Below, one piece after another: positions 26,194-33,918 of a DNA stretch of 64,000 nucleotides (within the stretch, counting starts at the first letter, position 1; each line of letters begins with the position of its first letter). Below the pieces are notes generated by a model, which was not told the DNA's origin, did not search any database, and was given only the letters and a program-made list of their open reading frames with translations. Origin of the DNA: Fibrobacter sp. (lineage in GTDB: Bacteria > Fibrobacterota > Chitinivibrionia > Chitinivibrionales > Chitinispirillaceae); assembly GCA_012513915.1 (NCBI GenBank), contig JAAZBG010000153.1, forward strand, positions 30,829 through 94,828, in the 5' to 3' direction. Made by a program: the position numbers and the translations under genes.

Positions 26194-26477
26194 TCTGGTC
26201 ACCGGCATCATTGGATGATATCGATAGTATTGCAGAATATATTGCAAAGGACTCTGTATACCATGCGTCTCTCTTTATTGATCGGCTCTTTGATGCAACC
26301 GGCCAATTAAAAGAAAATCCTCAATCTGGCAGAATTATTCCTGAAATTGGTAAAGATAATTGCCGTGAAATTATTTATGGTTCATACAGGATTATGTACA
26401 AAATCGAAAAGAACAAGATCTGGATCACCGGTGTAATTCATGGCGCCCGAAATTGGCGTCCACCTCGAATCCGGTAG
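26181..26477 (+). CDS. ParE/RelE-family toxin
   Basis: This 98-residue protein has the ParE order: IIWSPASLDDIDSIAEYIAKDS, FIDRLFDATGQLKENPQSGRIIPE, REIIYGSYRIMYKI and a closing VIHGARNWRP. ParE toxins poison gyrase and related RelE proteins cut mRNA at the ribosome; sequence alone does not decide between them, though the R-x-x-x-x-x-Y-R-I-x-Y core is ParE-like. The start has no own ribosome-binding site and depends on coupling. Confidence 0.9.
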   Translation: MAEIIWSPASLDDIDSIAEYIAKDSVYHASLFIDRLFDATGQLKENPQSGRIIPEIGKDNCREIIYGSYRIMYKIEKNKIWITGVIHGARNWRPPRIR

Positions 26478-26577
26478 AAACATAATTGAAACAACTGTTA
26501 TTCTGAGCGTATTATCATCGCCGGTGCGTCTTATGAAGTTTGATAAATCTATTATTGTATATGGAAGGAATAGAATC

Positions 26578-27270
26578 ATGAAAAAGTTACTCTCAATTGC
26601 CTGCGTAACTGCGGCAATGCTAATGCCATCAATCGCAAATAGTCAGGATGTCCGTCTTACACCCTCGAAACCATCACATTACTTTTACACGCCGACAGCG
26701 TACGTTACTAAACCGTTCACCCTTGTGGCATCACTGCACGAAGTCTCCTACAGTTTTCCAGGACGGTTTCAGGTGCACGCATCGTTAATCGATAATATCG
26801 GCCGTATCAATTTTGGCGGGAAATATGGTATCCTTGAAAATATGAGCGTTGGTGCAGGTCTTGCCTACTCTCTGGGTCATATGGGGAAAGGTGATCATGG
26901 TATCCCGAATTATGCGGATCCCCGCTTTGGAACCTACCTAGCTGTTGGTCTTGTCAGAACACCAACCGTTGAATGCGCAATTACACCACACATGCAGGTG
27001 GGCGACAGAGTCTCTTCCGGTGTTGATTTCGGTATTATGGGAACACTATCAGACTGGGTTTCAATCATTGGTGAAGTTGGTTCATCATTTGATTTTCACG
27101 ATGATTTCTTCTATCTTAATTTTGATAGTGGTGTACGTATTCATCCACCAAAAATCCCCTATCTTCAATTTGATGGAGGAATTGATATTGAGGAGTGGCC
27201 GGTTGGCGAACGTAGTCCTACCGTAGCACCATTCATTGATGTTATATTCTGTATAAGGACAAATAATTAA
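26578..27270 (+). CDS. Exported beta-barrel-like outer membrane protein
   Basis: From ATG 26578, preceded by AAGGAA, this is 230 residues with a signal peptide (MKKLLSIACVTAAMLMPSIANS). The rest alternates hydrophobic and polar residues in short strands and ends VAPFIDVIFCIRTNN, which fits a small barrel. No family is recognised. An in-frame earlier ATG at 26440 overlaps the toxin gene and would bury the signal peptide, so it is rejected. Confidence 0.7.
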   Translation: MKKLLSIACVTAAMLMPSIANSQDVRLTPSKPSHYFYTPTAYVTKPFTLVASLHEVSYSFPGRFQVHASLIDNIGRINFGGKYGILENMSVGAGLAYSLGHMGKGDHGIPNYADPRFGTYLAVGLVRTPTVECAITPHMQVGDRVSSGVDFGIMGTLSDWVSIIGEVGSSFDFHDDFFYLNFDSGVRIHPPKIPYLQFDGGIDIEEWPVGERSPTVAPFIDVIFCIRTNN

Positions 27271-27314
27271 TACATACCTGCCTGACGGGGGCAACGATTC
27301 GATTGGCTGGGACT

Positions 27315-27352
27315 GGTAGGGACAAGGCATAAAGGTATACCTTGCCCCTACC
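27315..27352. repeat. REP-like hairpin
   Basis: GGTAGGGACAAGGCAT (27315-27330) pairs with ATACCTTGCCCCTACC (27337-27352) with two mismatches and a 6-nt loop. Palindromes of this GTAGGGxCAAGG kind occur as dispersed intergenic repeats in many bacteria. No T tract follows, so it is not a simple terminator, although it may protect mRNA ends. Confidence 0.6.
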
Positions 27353-27395
27353 GACCACAATGACAATGAATCTGTAGATAGGGTTAAAAACATCT

Positions 27396-29405
27396 ATGAA
27401 ATTTAAACTCGCATCTACCTACAAACCAGCCGGAGATCAACCTCAGGCAATAAAAGATCTTGTCACCGGTGTTCGCAGCGATCAGAAACAGCAGGTACTC
27501 CTTGGCGTTACCGGCTCAGGGAAAACCTTTACCATCGCCAACGTCATCGAACAACTACAGCTTCCCACACTGATTATTTCTCATAATAAAACACTCGCTG
27601 CTCAGCTTTTTCAGGAGTTCAGAGAGTTCTTTCCTGAAAATGCGGTGGAGTACTTCGTCTCTTTTTACGATTATTATCAACCCGAAGCCTACATTCCATC
27701 TACCGATACCTTCATCGAAAAAACATCAATGATCAACGATGAGATTGACCGGCTCCGCCTTAAAGCAACAAGTTCACTTCTATCAAGAAACGATGTAATC
27801 ATCGTCGCCAGTGTTTCATGCATCTATGGTATCGGTTCCCCCGACGCCTATCTCGCATCAAGTGTGCGTGTCAAGGTTGGTGATCATCTCGAACGACGCA
27901 GTTTCCTTAAAAGCCTGACCGAAATGCAGTATACCCGAAACGATATATCACTACAGCGTGCTACCTTCAGGGTGAAGGGTGATGTCTATGAACTGCAGCC
28001 AGCCTATGATGAGAATGCATTACGATTCGAGACTTTTGGTGATACCATTGAGGCGATCCATATAGTCAATCCGGTCACGGGAAAAATTATGGGTTCACTT
28101 GACGAAGTAACCATTTTTCCTGCCAAGCACTACATGACCCTTGACCTCAGCATGGACAACGCTATTGCGCAGATACAATCAGAACTGGAGTCACAGCTTG
28201 AACGGTTTAAAAGTGAAAACAAACTAGTTGAAGCGCAGAGGCTTGAGCAGCGTACCAATTACGATATCGAAATGCTCCGTGAGGTCGGGTATGTTAACGG
28301 CATCGAAAACTACTCACGAATTCTTGACGGTCGCGAGGCAGGTACCCGCCCCTATACCCTGATCGATTTCTTCAGGAAACCCTACCTGCTGGTCATTGAT
28401 GAATCACATGTGTCACTGCCGCAGATTCAGGGAATGTATAATGGTGACCGGGCACGAAAACAAACACTTGTCGATCACGGCTTCAGACTCCCCTGCGCGC
28501 TTGACAACAGACCTCTGCGTTTCGCAGAGTTCGAAACACTTGCCGATAATGTGATCTACGTTTCAGCGACTCCCGGAGACTATGAACTTAATCAGAGCGG
28601 TGGTGTATTTGTAGAGCAGGTGATCCGCCCGACACACCTTGTCGATCCGCCGATTGAAATCCGCCCGGCAACAAATCAGGTTGATGATCTTATCGAGCAG
28701 CTCAGGGGAATTGCCGAAAAAGGCGAACGGGCACTTGTAACAACACTTACTAAAAAGATGTCTGAAGACCTGACCGCGTACCTCGAAAAAATAAATTTCC
28801 GGGTGAAGTATCTTCATTCAGAAATCGATACCCTTGAACGGACCGATATCCTGCGTGATCTTCGAAAAGGCGAGTTCGACATTCTCATCGGTATCAACCT
28901 TCTCAGAGAAGGTCTTGATCTTCCGGAAGTCGCCCTTGTTGCCATCCTCGATGCAGACAAAGAGGGATTTCTACGATCTGCCAGATCGATTATTCAGATC
29001 TCGGGACGTGCGGCACGTAATATCAACGGACGAATTATTCTCTACGCCGATACAATGACCGACTCGATCAATAAAGCGGTATCCGAAAGTGAGCGGAGAC
29101 GTCATAAACAACTTGAATACAACATTAAACATAATATTATACCGAAAAGTGTTGTTCGAAAAATTGATGATGGTATAATATATGGTGCCAGTGTGGAATC
29201 AGATCAATACCTTGCAGCAGCTGAACCTGCAGCGGCGTATGGATCACCGGCCGGTAAAGGCAGAGCAAAGAAAAAATCATCAAAGAAGACGACAATCCAG
29301 GATCTCGAAAAAGAGATGGCTGATGCAGCAAAGAAACTCGATTTTGAACGTGCTGCAATTCTTCGGGACAAAATTGCTGAATTACGGAGTACCAATGGAT
29401 CTTGA
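27396..29405 (+). CDS. uvrB: Excinuclease ABC subunit B
   Basis: UvrB is the damage-verifying helicase of nucleotide excision repair. The 669-residue length is standard. LGVTGSGKTFTIANVI is Walker A, and YYQPEAYIPSTDTFIEK covers the beta-hairpin. YVSATPG, LREGLDLPEVALV and QISGRAARN are helicase motifs. A C-terminal UVR motif (about 630-662; DLEKEMADAAKKLDFERAAILRDKI) contacts UvrC. The stop overlaps the start of the HEAT-repeat gene by 11 nt. No uvrA or uvrC is in the window. Confidence 0.97.
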   Translation: MKFKLASTYKPAGDQPQAIKDLVTGVRSDQKQQVLLGVTGSGKTFTIANVIEQLQLPTLIISHNKTLAAQLFQEFREFFPENAVEYFVSFYDYYQPEAYIPSTDTFIEKTSMINDEIDRLRLKATSSLLSRNDVIIVASVSCIYGIGSPDAYLASSVRVKVGDHLERRSFLKSLTEMQYTRNDISLQRATFRVKGDVYELQPAYDENALRFETFGDTIEAIHIVNPVTGKIMGSLDEVTIFPAKHYMTLDLSMDNAIAQIQSELESQLERFKSENKLVEAQRLEQRTNYDIEMLREVGYVNGIENYSRILDGREAGTRPYTLIDFFRKPYLLVIDESHVSLPQIQGMYNGDRARKQTLVDHGFRLPCALDNRPLRFAEFETLADNVIYVSATPGDYELNQSGGVFVEQVIRPTHLVDPPIEIRPATNQVDDLIEQLRGIAEKGERALVTTLTKKMSEDLTAYLEKINFRVKYLHSEIDTLERTDILRDLRKGEFDILIGINLLREGLDLPEVALVAILDADKEGFLRSARSIIQISGRAARNINGRIILYADTMTDSINKAVSESERRRHKQLEYNIKHNIIPKSVVRKIDDGIIYGASVESDQYLAAAEPAAAYGSPAGKGRAKKKSSKKTTIQDLEKEMADAAKKLDFERAAILRDKIAELRSTNGS

Positions 29406-30264
29406 GCAGGCCAGAACCAATCTAACAGGTGCCTCCACCGACATAACACTTGTTGCGCTCAGAATTCTTGGAAAAAACGGAAAATTAAATGATCTTCAAT
29501 CAGTTCTTGCTCTGGTAAAAAGCACAAATCCGTCCATTCGTAATGCTTCGATACAGGCATCAAGCGGTCTGATAAAAGAAAATCTCATCAATCACTATCA
29601 TGATCTTGATCATTCAGTCAGAGAAAAACTCGGTCAATTACTGCACTCACTTGATCCATCGGTGGTTAATGAGATCAGTAACGACCTCTACTCCGATATC
29701 GAGGAACGCCGGGTCCGTGCGGTACAGATTCTTGGCCTCCTGAAAAAGCATCCGCAGCTCAGAGAGATCCTCGCAAAGCTGATTCATAGCAAAGATGTAA
29801 AAATCCGGGCAACTGCAGTTTGCCTGCTGGGGAGAATCATCGGTCCGAATGATCATGATCTTATACTGTCGCTATTGAACGACAAAGATCTCAGAGTTCG
29901 CGCCAACACCATCGAAGCACTTGAGTCAATTAACAACAAGCGAATAGTACCTATTCTGCTGCGTTTCAGAAAAGATCATAATAACAGAATCCGCGGAAAC
30001 GTATTAAAAGCACTTTACAATCTTGGATTTACTGAAATAGAACCGGATCTTACCGAAATGCTTAAAAGCACAAACCACCTCATGCAGGCGTCGGCGATCT
30101 GGGTTATGTCAAAAATAAAATATTCATCAAACAGTATTGAAGATCTTATTGCATTTTGTCTGCTCTCAGATCACGAAGTAGTCACCAGCAATGCAAAAAA
30201 AACACTCCGACATATACATACACCAAGAGCTGAAGGGTATCTGAAGTACCTGGAAGTGCAGTAA
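29395..30264 (+). CDS. HEAT-repeat protein coupled to uvrB
   Basis: From ATG 29395, inside the uvrB end, this is 289 residues made of about seven HEAT-like helical pairs. Repeated patterns include DLRVRANTIEALESI, NRIRGNVLKALYNLGF and VKIRATAVCLLGRII. There is no signal peptide or membrane helix. HEAT proteins are scaffolds; some, like AlkD, handle DNA lesions. The 11-nt overlap with uvrB suggests coupled translation and perhaps a repair-related role, which is inference. Confidence 0.78.
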   Translation: MDLEQARTNLTGASTDITLVALRILGKNGKLNDLQSVLALVKSTNPSIRNASIQASSGLIKENLINHYHDLDHSVREKLGQLLHSLDPSVVNEISNDLYSDIEERRVRAVQILGLLKKHPQLREILAKLIHSKDVKIRATAVCLLGRIIGPNDHDLILSLLNDKDLRVRANTIEALESINNKRIVPILLRFRKDHNNRIRGNVLKALYNLGFTEIEPDLTEMLKSTNHLMQASAIWVMSKIKYSSNSIEDLIAFCLLSDHEVVTSNAKKTLRHIHTPRAEGYLKYLEVQ

Positions 30265-30269
30265 GGAAA

Positions 30270-30369
30270 GGTTAAGATAGAGGTTAAGGTTAAGGTTAAG
30301 GTTAAGAAAGAAGGAAAAATGTATTCTTCCTTCATGTCTTCCTCAATCTCAACCTTAACCTTAATCTTA
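30270..30369. repeat. GGTTAA tandem repeats with inverted partner
   Basis: Four GGTTAA units run from 30282 to 30305, with a fifth at 30270-30275. The segment 30273-30291 pairs with 30351-30369 at 17 of 19 positions. Between the arms lie purine-rich and pyrimidine-rich stretches (GAAGGAA and TTCCTTC) that can extend the pairing. The element lies between the HEAT gene and manA and could form a long hairpin in RNA. No poly-T follows. Confidence 0.65.
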
Positions 30370-30415
30370 TCGTGTCCCTGAATTATTTTTAGGCATTACT
30401 AAAGGGAGAACTATT

Positions 30416-31534
30416 GTGACGATTCAGGAACCGTTTAAAGTAAACCCCGTTTTTCTTGAGAAAATCTGGGGCGGTGATGCACTTGCAAAGAAACTTGGCA
30501 AATATGTTGATACTGCTATAAAAGTTGGCGAATCCTGGGAGGTTTCCGGAGAGAATCCACACCAATCGACCATACATAACGGGCCCTACAAAGGATTACC
30601 ACTCGGTGATTTTTGTGAACAGTATGGCAAAGATTTTGTCGGTGCCTGCGAATACACCTCTTTTCCACTGCTGTATAAATTCATTGATGCAAATGATAAA
30701 CTGTCAGTGCAGGTTCACCCCGATGACACGCAAACGATTAGCAACGCCTGGGGTATACGCGGCAAAACTGAATGCTGGTATGTGGTGGACGCACAGGATG
30801 GTGCAACAATAATCACCGGGCTTAAAAAAGATATAACCCGTAATGAGATGCGTACAGCAATCGCTGACGGCTCGTTCAGATCGATGCTTCAGGAGGAAAC
30901 GGTACATCCCGGAGATCTGTTTTTCATACCGGCCGGAACGATTCATGCAATAATGGCAGGCACGTTGATCTATGAAGTTCAGGAAAGCTCTGATACTACT
31001 TTCAGGGTATACGACTGGGACAGATATGACGCAACAGGGAATCCAAGAGATCTCCATATTGACAATGCAATAATGGTTTCTGATTGCACCGCCCACGGCA
31101 GCGCCAGAATTACTCCGGTGATTATCGAGCACAATGGCTACACACGCAGTGTTCGTGTAATTTGCCGTTACTTTTCACTTGAAGAGTACATCTTGACCAA
31201 AGGAGTATCGATAGTCATTTCCGCAAAGAAGTCATTCAGCGTAATCACCGCAGTTAACGGTGCGGTAACACTACAATGCAATAATTCCACATTTGAAATC
31301 AATCGCGGTGAAACGGCATGCATTCCGGCATTATCAGATTACACCATTATGTCAAAAGAGATGTCAACAATGCTAATCTCATCAGTGCCCGATATTTTCA
31401 ATGACTATGTCGTACCGCTTCGTGCTCACGGGGTTTCTGATAGTGCCATTATTGCACTCGGAGGAAATATCAGAGAAAAGAATGATGTTTTACGTGCCAT
31501 TGAAAGCACTCATTTGAGTATGCAATCCGTTTAA
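30416..31534 (+). CDS. manA: Class I mannose-6-phosphate isomerase
   Basis: ManA interconverts mannose-6-phosphate and fructose-6-phosphate using zinc. The 372-residue protein has IDANDKLSVQVHPDD (Gln and His zinc ligands), GKTECWYVVDA (Glu ligand) and HPGDLFFIPAGTIHAI. The start is GTG, chosen because GGGAGAA lies just upstream and the reading begins TIQEPFKVNPVFLEKIWGG, which is the family N-terminus. It is separated from uvrB-HEAT by the GGTTAA element and followed by a terminator. Confidence 0.92.
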   Translation: MTIQEPFKVNPVFLEKIWGGDALAKKLGKYVDTAIKVGESWEVSGENPHQSTIHNGPYKGLPLGDFCEQYGKDFVGACEYTSFPLLYKFIDANDKLSVQVHPDDTQTISNAWGIRGKTECWYVVDAQDGATIITGLKKDITRNEMRTAIADGSFRSMLQEETVHPGDLFFIPAGTIHAIMAGTLIYEVQESSDTTFRVYDWDRYDATGNPRDLHIDNAIMVSDCTAHGSARITPVIIEHNGYTRSVRVICRYFSLEEYILTKGVSIVISAKKSFSVITAVNGAVTLQCNNSTFEINRGETACIPALSDYTIMSKEMSTMLISSVPDIFNDYVVPLRAHGVSDSAIIALGGNIREKNDVLRAIESTHLSMQSV

Positions 31535-31540
31535 AAAATT

Positions 31541-31575
31541 AAAGGGCGCAAGTCCGAAGAGCTGCACCCTTTTTC
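31541..31575. terminator. Bidirectional terminator between manA and the GH5 gene
   Basis: AAAGGGCGCA (31541-31550) pairs with TGCACCCTTT (one mismatch) and runs into TTTTT on the plus strand. The minus-strand reading has the same stem followed by TTTAATTTTTT. It can end both manA and the convergent GH5 transcript. Confidence 0.75.
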
Positions 31576-31593
31576 ATCAGTTGTCGTTTGTAC

Positions 31594-33522
31594 TTACTGC
31601 AGAATAAATGAACTGATTTTTGATACACCGGCCTGATTTACCTCAACAAGATACTTCCCTGATGCAAAAGCACTGCAATTAATCGTGTGTGCAGTACCAG
31701 CTGCACCAACCAGCGCTGTAGTCTTAAGGGTTTTTCCCGAAAGATCCAGTACCCGGATATTGGCATCTGATGATGTGTTCTTTGTAATCACAAGGTTTCT
31801 GTTTACCGATGCAATTTTAAACCCATTAACACTTTTTATAAAGAGACTATGTCTCACTGATGAACTACCGGGCCGCTGTACAAGACTGATCTGAATATTG
31901 TCGTCTGTACCAACTTCATATTCTGCCCATGTTGAACCGGTTTTGTTAAAATCTGAAATAACCGTTTCGGTTGTACCCTTCTTTGATCGCACGTTGTCAA
32001 TAAGAAGCGTGCCGTTATATGAGCCGGCTGATGGTACAAACTGAATCAGAATCTGCTTGATATCAGTAAGGTCGATCGAGCCTGATGATGCAGTAAATGA
32101 TGCAATCGGAGCAGAATACCTCAGCCATGTTCCGGCAGATGACGGGGTAAATGAAACACTTGATGGACACCAGGTCCAGCTGCTGGATGACTTCATCACC
32201 ATCAGTAACTTGACACTTGTGGAAGTTCCTTCAGGCAGATACACATCAGCTATCAGACTGTCAACATCACTGAAATCATAAGTACCATTGAGTTCAGCTT
32301 CAGGTGTTGCAGTTGCTCCGGGAAGATCGAGTTTGATCTGCATGGCAAGATCACCGCTAAGCTCAGTAATCGTAACATCCCTGATCATAATGTCATCCTT
32401 GTGCTTTGTAAAAAGATCGTTCAATGACGGTGCAGTTGTTTCGTAGGAACCGAAAAATGAGTTCTGTTCGGTCATCGCCCAGCTCATCGCACCGGCATAT
32501 CCTTCATCATACGCCCAGTTGAATGCAGCTTTACTGGTCATGGACGTTTTAAGTGGCTGATTACTTGATGGTCCTTTTGTCGACGAGCTCCAGTCATTGG
32601 CGGGAAATTCACCGATCAGGATCGGTCTGTCCATATTCCATTTTGATGCATCATTGTGGAATGGAGAAATTTCTGAACCCTGCCATTCCGGATAATAATG
32701 AGCCATATAAAAATCAAGATACCCGTCTGGATCACCTCCTGCAGCGATCAGTTTTTCTGTGCTGTATTCACTGCAGTATTGAAATGATGCGAGTCCTGTT
32801 GATGCCATTTTTTTACTGTTTCTGTGCACAAAACCTGCGATTCTGTTAGTGATACGAAGAATATCATTCTGTGTGATCTTCTTTGTAACATGCGACCAGC
32901 CTGCAGATGCCAGCATCCCTTCAGGTTCATTAAAAACCTCCCAGCACATTACTGCGGGATGATTTCCCACACTGTCAAGTATCGGTTTCAATCCATTGTT
33001 CAGATAAGTTGTAATTTTTGATGTATCGGTAAGAAACTTATAATTATTGTCGAGATTAAAACTGCTGTATGCAGTCTTCCCGGTACCATCACCGGGTACG
33101 AGCAGATCAAAAGAGAAAAGACACATATCAACGACAACACCATAAGCATAAGCAGTATCAAGTGCAATTCTCATATTGCGGATTGAATTTGCACCAAGAC
33201 CGGTTACTGCTCCTGTTGCATCGATTTTAGGACAGTTTTGCGCGTCTGTATGTAACCACCAGCGCATCGCGTTGCCACCTGCCTTACGTATCTGTTTAAC
33301 CTTGTCGGTAAAAGAGTTAATATCCATCCCCTTATCACCGACATCGGTGCCGAAGTTGATCCAGGCCAGATTCATCCCTGACACAAATAGTTTCTGGTCA
33401 TTCACCACGAGCCAGTTCCCCGACATTGAATCTTTTGTTGTCTGCGGCGCAACAGCAGCAGATACACTCACTGCCAATGCAGCAATAATCCCAAGTACGA
33501 CACACCTTGAACGTCTCAGCAT
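31594..33522 (-). CDS. Secreted GH5-type glycoside hydrolase with CBM and type IX-like tail
   Basis: This 642-residue protein has a signal peptide (cut near AVSVSA) and a (beta/alpha)8 GH5-like catalytic domain to about residue 385. The acid/base is Glu199 in CWEVFNEPEG and the nucleophile is Glu305 in ILIGEFPAN. The layout resembles GH5 mannanases and related endo-glucanases. A beta-sandwich carbohydrate-binding region (about 400-560; YDFSDVDSLIADVYLPEG) follows. A C-terminal tail (about 570-642; LDLSGKTLKT, SGKYLVEV, KISSFILQ) is like type IX secretion sorting domains. It should act on plant or microbial beta-glycans outside the cell. The substrate is not settled. Confidence 0.85.
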   Translation of the reverse strand: MLRRSRCVVLGIIAALAVSVSAAVAPQTTKDSMSGNWLVVNDQKLFVSGMNLAWINFGTDVGDKGMDINSFTDKVKQIRKAGGNAMRWWLHTDAQNCPKIDATGAVTGLGANSIRNMRIALDTAYAYGVVVDMCLFSFDLLVPGDGTGKTAYSSFNLDNNYKFLTDTSKITTYLNNGLKPILDSVGNHPAVMCWEVFNEPEGMLASAGWSHVTKKITQNDILRITNRIAGFVHRNSKKMASTGLASFQYCSEYSTEKLIAAGGDPDGYLDFYMAHYYPEWQGSEISPFHNDASKWNMDRPILIGEFPANDWSSSTKGPSSNQPLKTSMTSKAAFNWAYDEGYAGAMSWAMTEQNSFFGSYETTAPSLNDLFTKHKDDIMIRDVTITELSGDLAMQIKLDLPGATATPEAELNGTYDFSDVDSLIADVYLPEGTSTSVKLLMVMKSSSSWTWCPSSVSFTPSSAGTWLRYSAPIASFTASSGSIDLTDIKQILIQFVPSAGSYNGTLLIDNVRSKKGTTETVISDFNKTGSTWAEYEVGTDDNIQISLVQRPGSSSVRHSLFIKSVNGFKIASVNRNLVITKNTSSDANIRVLDLSGKTLKTTALVGAAGTAHTINCSAFASGKYLVEVNQAGVSKISSFILQ

Positions 33523-33854
33523 CTTACACTTCCCTGATTGAAAAATTGTTAACGATTAAACCTGCAGACCCGATTCTGATACACATTCCAAAAGCCATCG
33601 ACAGTATTGGTAACTAAAAATGGCAACAGCTAACCCTGCAGGTGCCCCCTTGTTGTATGTTTTGTGGTTATAGCTGATCGTTCGGTTCTATTTAAGTACA
33701 ATTGATTTTTATTAGCGGAAATCGTCATAGTGCAATCACTGGTTCCATTTTTTTTGATCACAATGTATGTTCATGTCGGAGCACTAAGGGGATATGTAGC
33801 CAATTGAGCTTGACATATTGCTGTTGTACAGAGTGAGCGCCCTCAGCCCAGCTC
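33523..33854. other. Upstream region of the GH5 gene
   Basis: No gene is seen on either strand. The region should hold the GH5 promoter (minus strand), but no clear -35/-10 pair was identified and no hairpin stands out. Confidence 0.35.
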
Positions 33855-33891
33855 AAAAAAAAGCGAAATTCCAATCCGGAATTTCGCTTTT
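33855..33891 (-). terminator. Strong intrinsic terminator
   Basis: A perfect 14-bp stem AAAAGCGAAATTCC (33859-33872) / GGAATTTCGCTTTT (33878-33891) with a 5-nt loop, with further As at 33855-33858 that read as Ts on the minus strand. It ends the EF-G-like gene and is nearly symmetric, so it may also stop plus-strand reads. Confidence 0.88.
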
Positions 33892-33918
33892 ACAAACCAC
33901 AAAAACTAAATAAACAAC

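Noticed and set aside
26440..26577. Earlier start for the exported barrel protein
   Set aside because: It overlaps the ParE gene and puts 46 residues before a clear signal peptide.
29182..29394. Earlier start for the HEAT protein inside uvrB
   Set aside because: The extra 71 residues are translation of uvrB in another frame and have no HEAT pattern.
30282..30305. GGTTAA units as a telomere or origin element
   Set aside because: Only four units, in an internal intergenic position, with no replication genes nearby.
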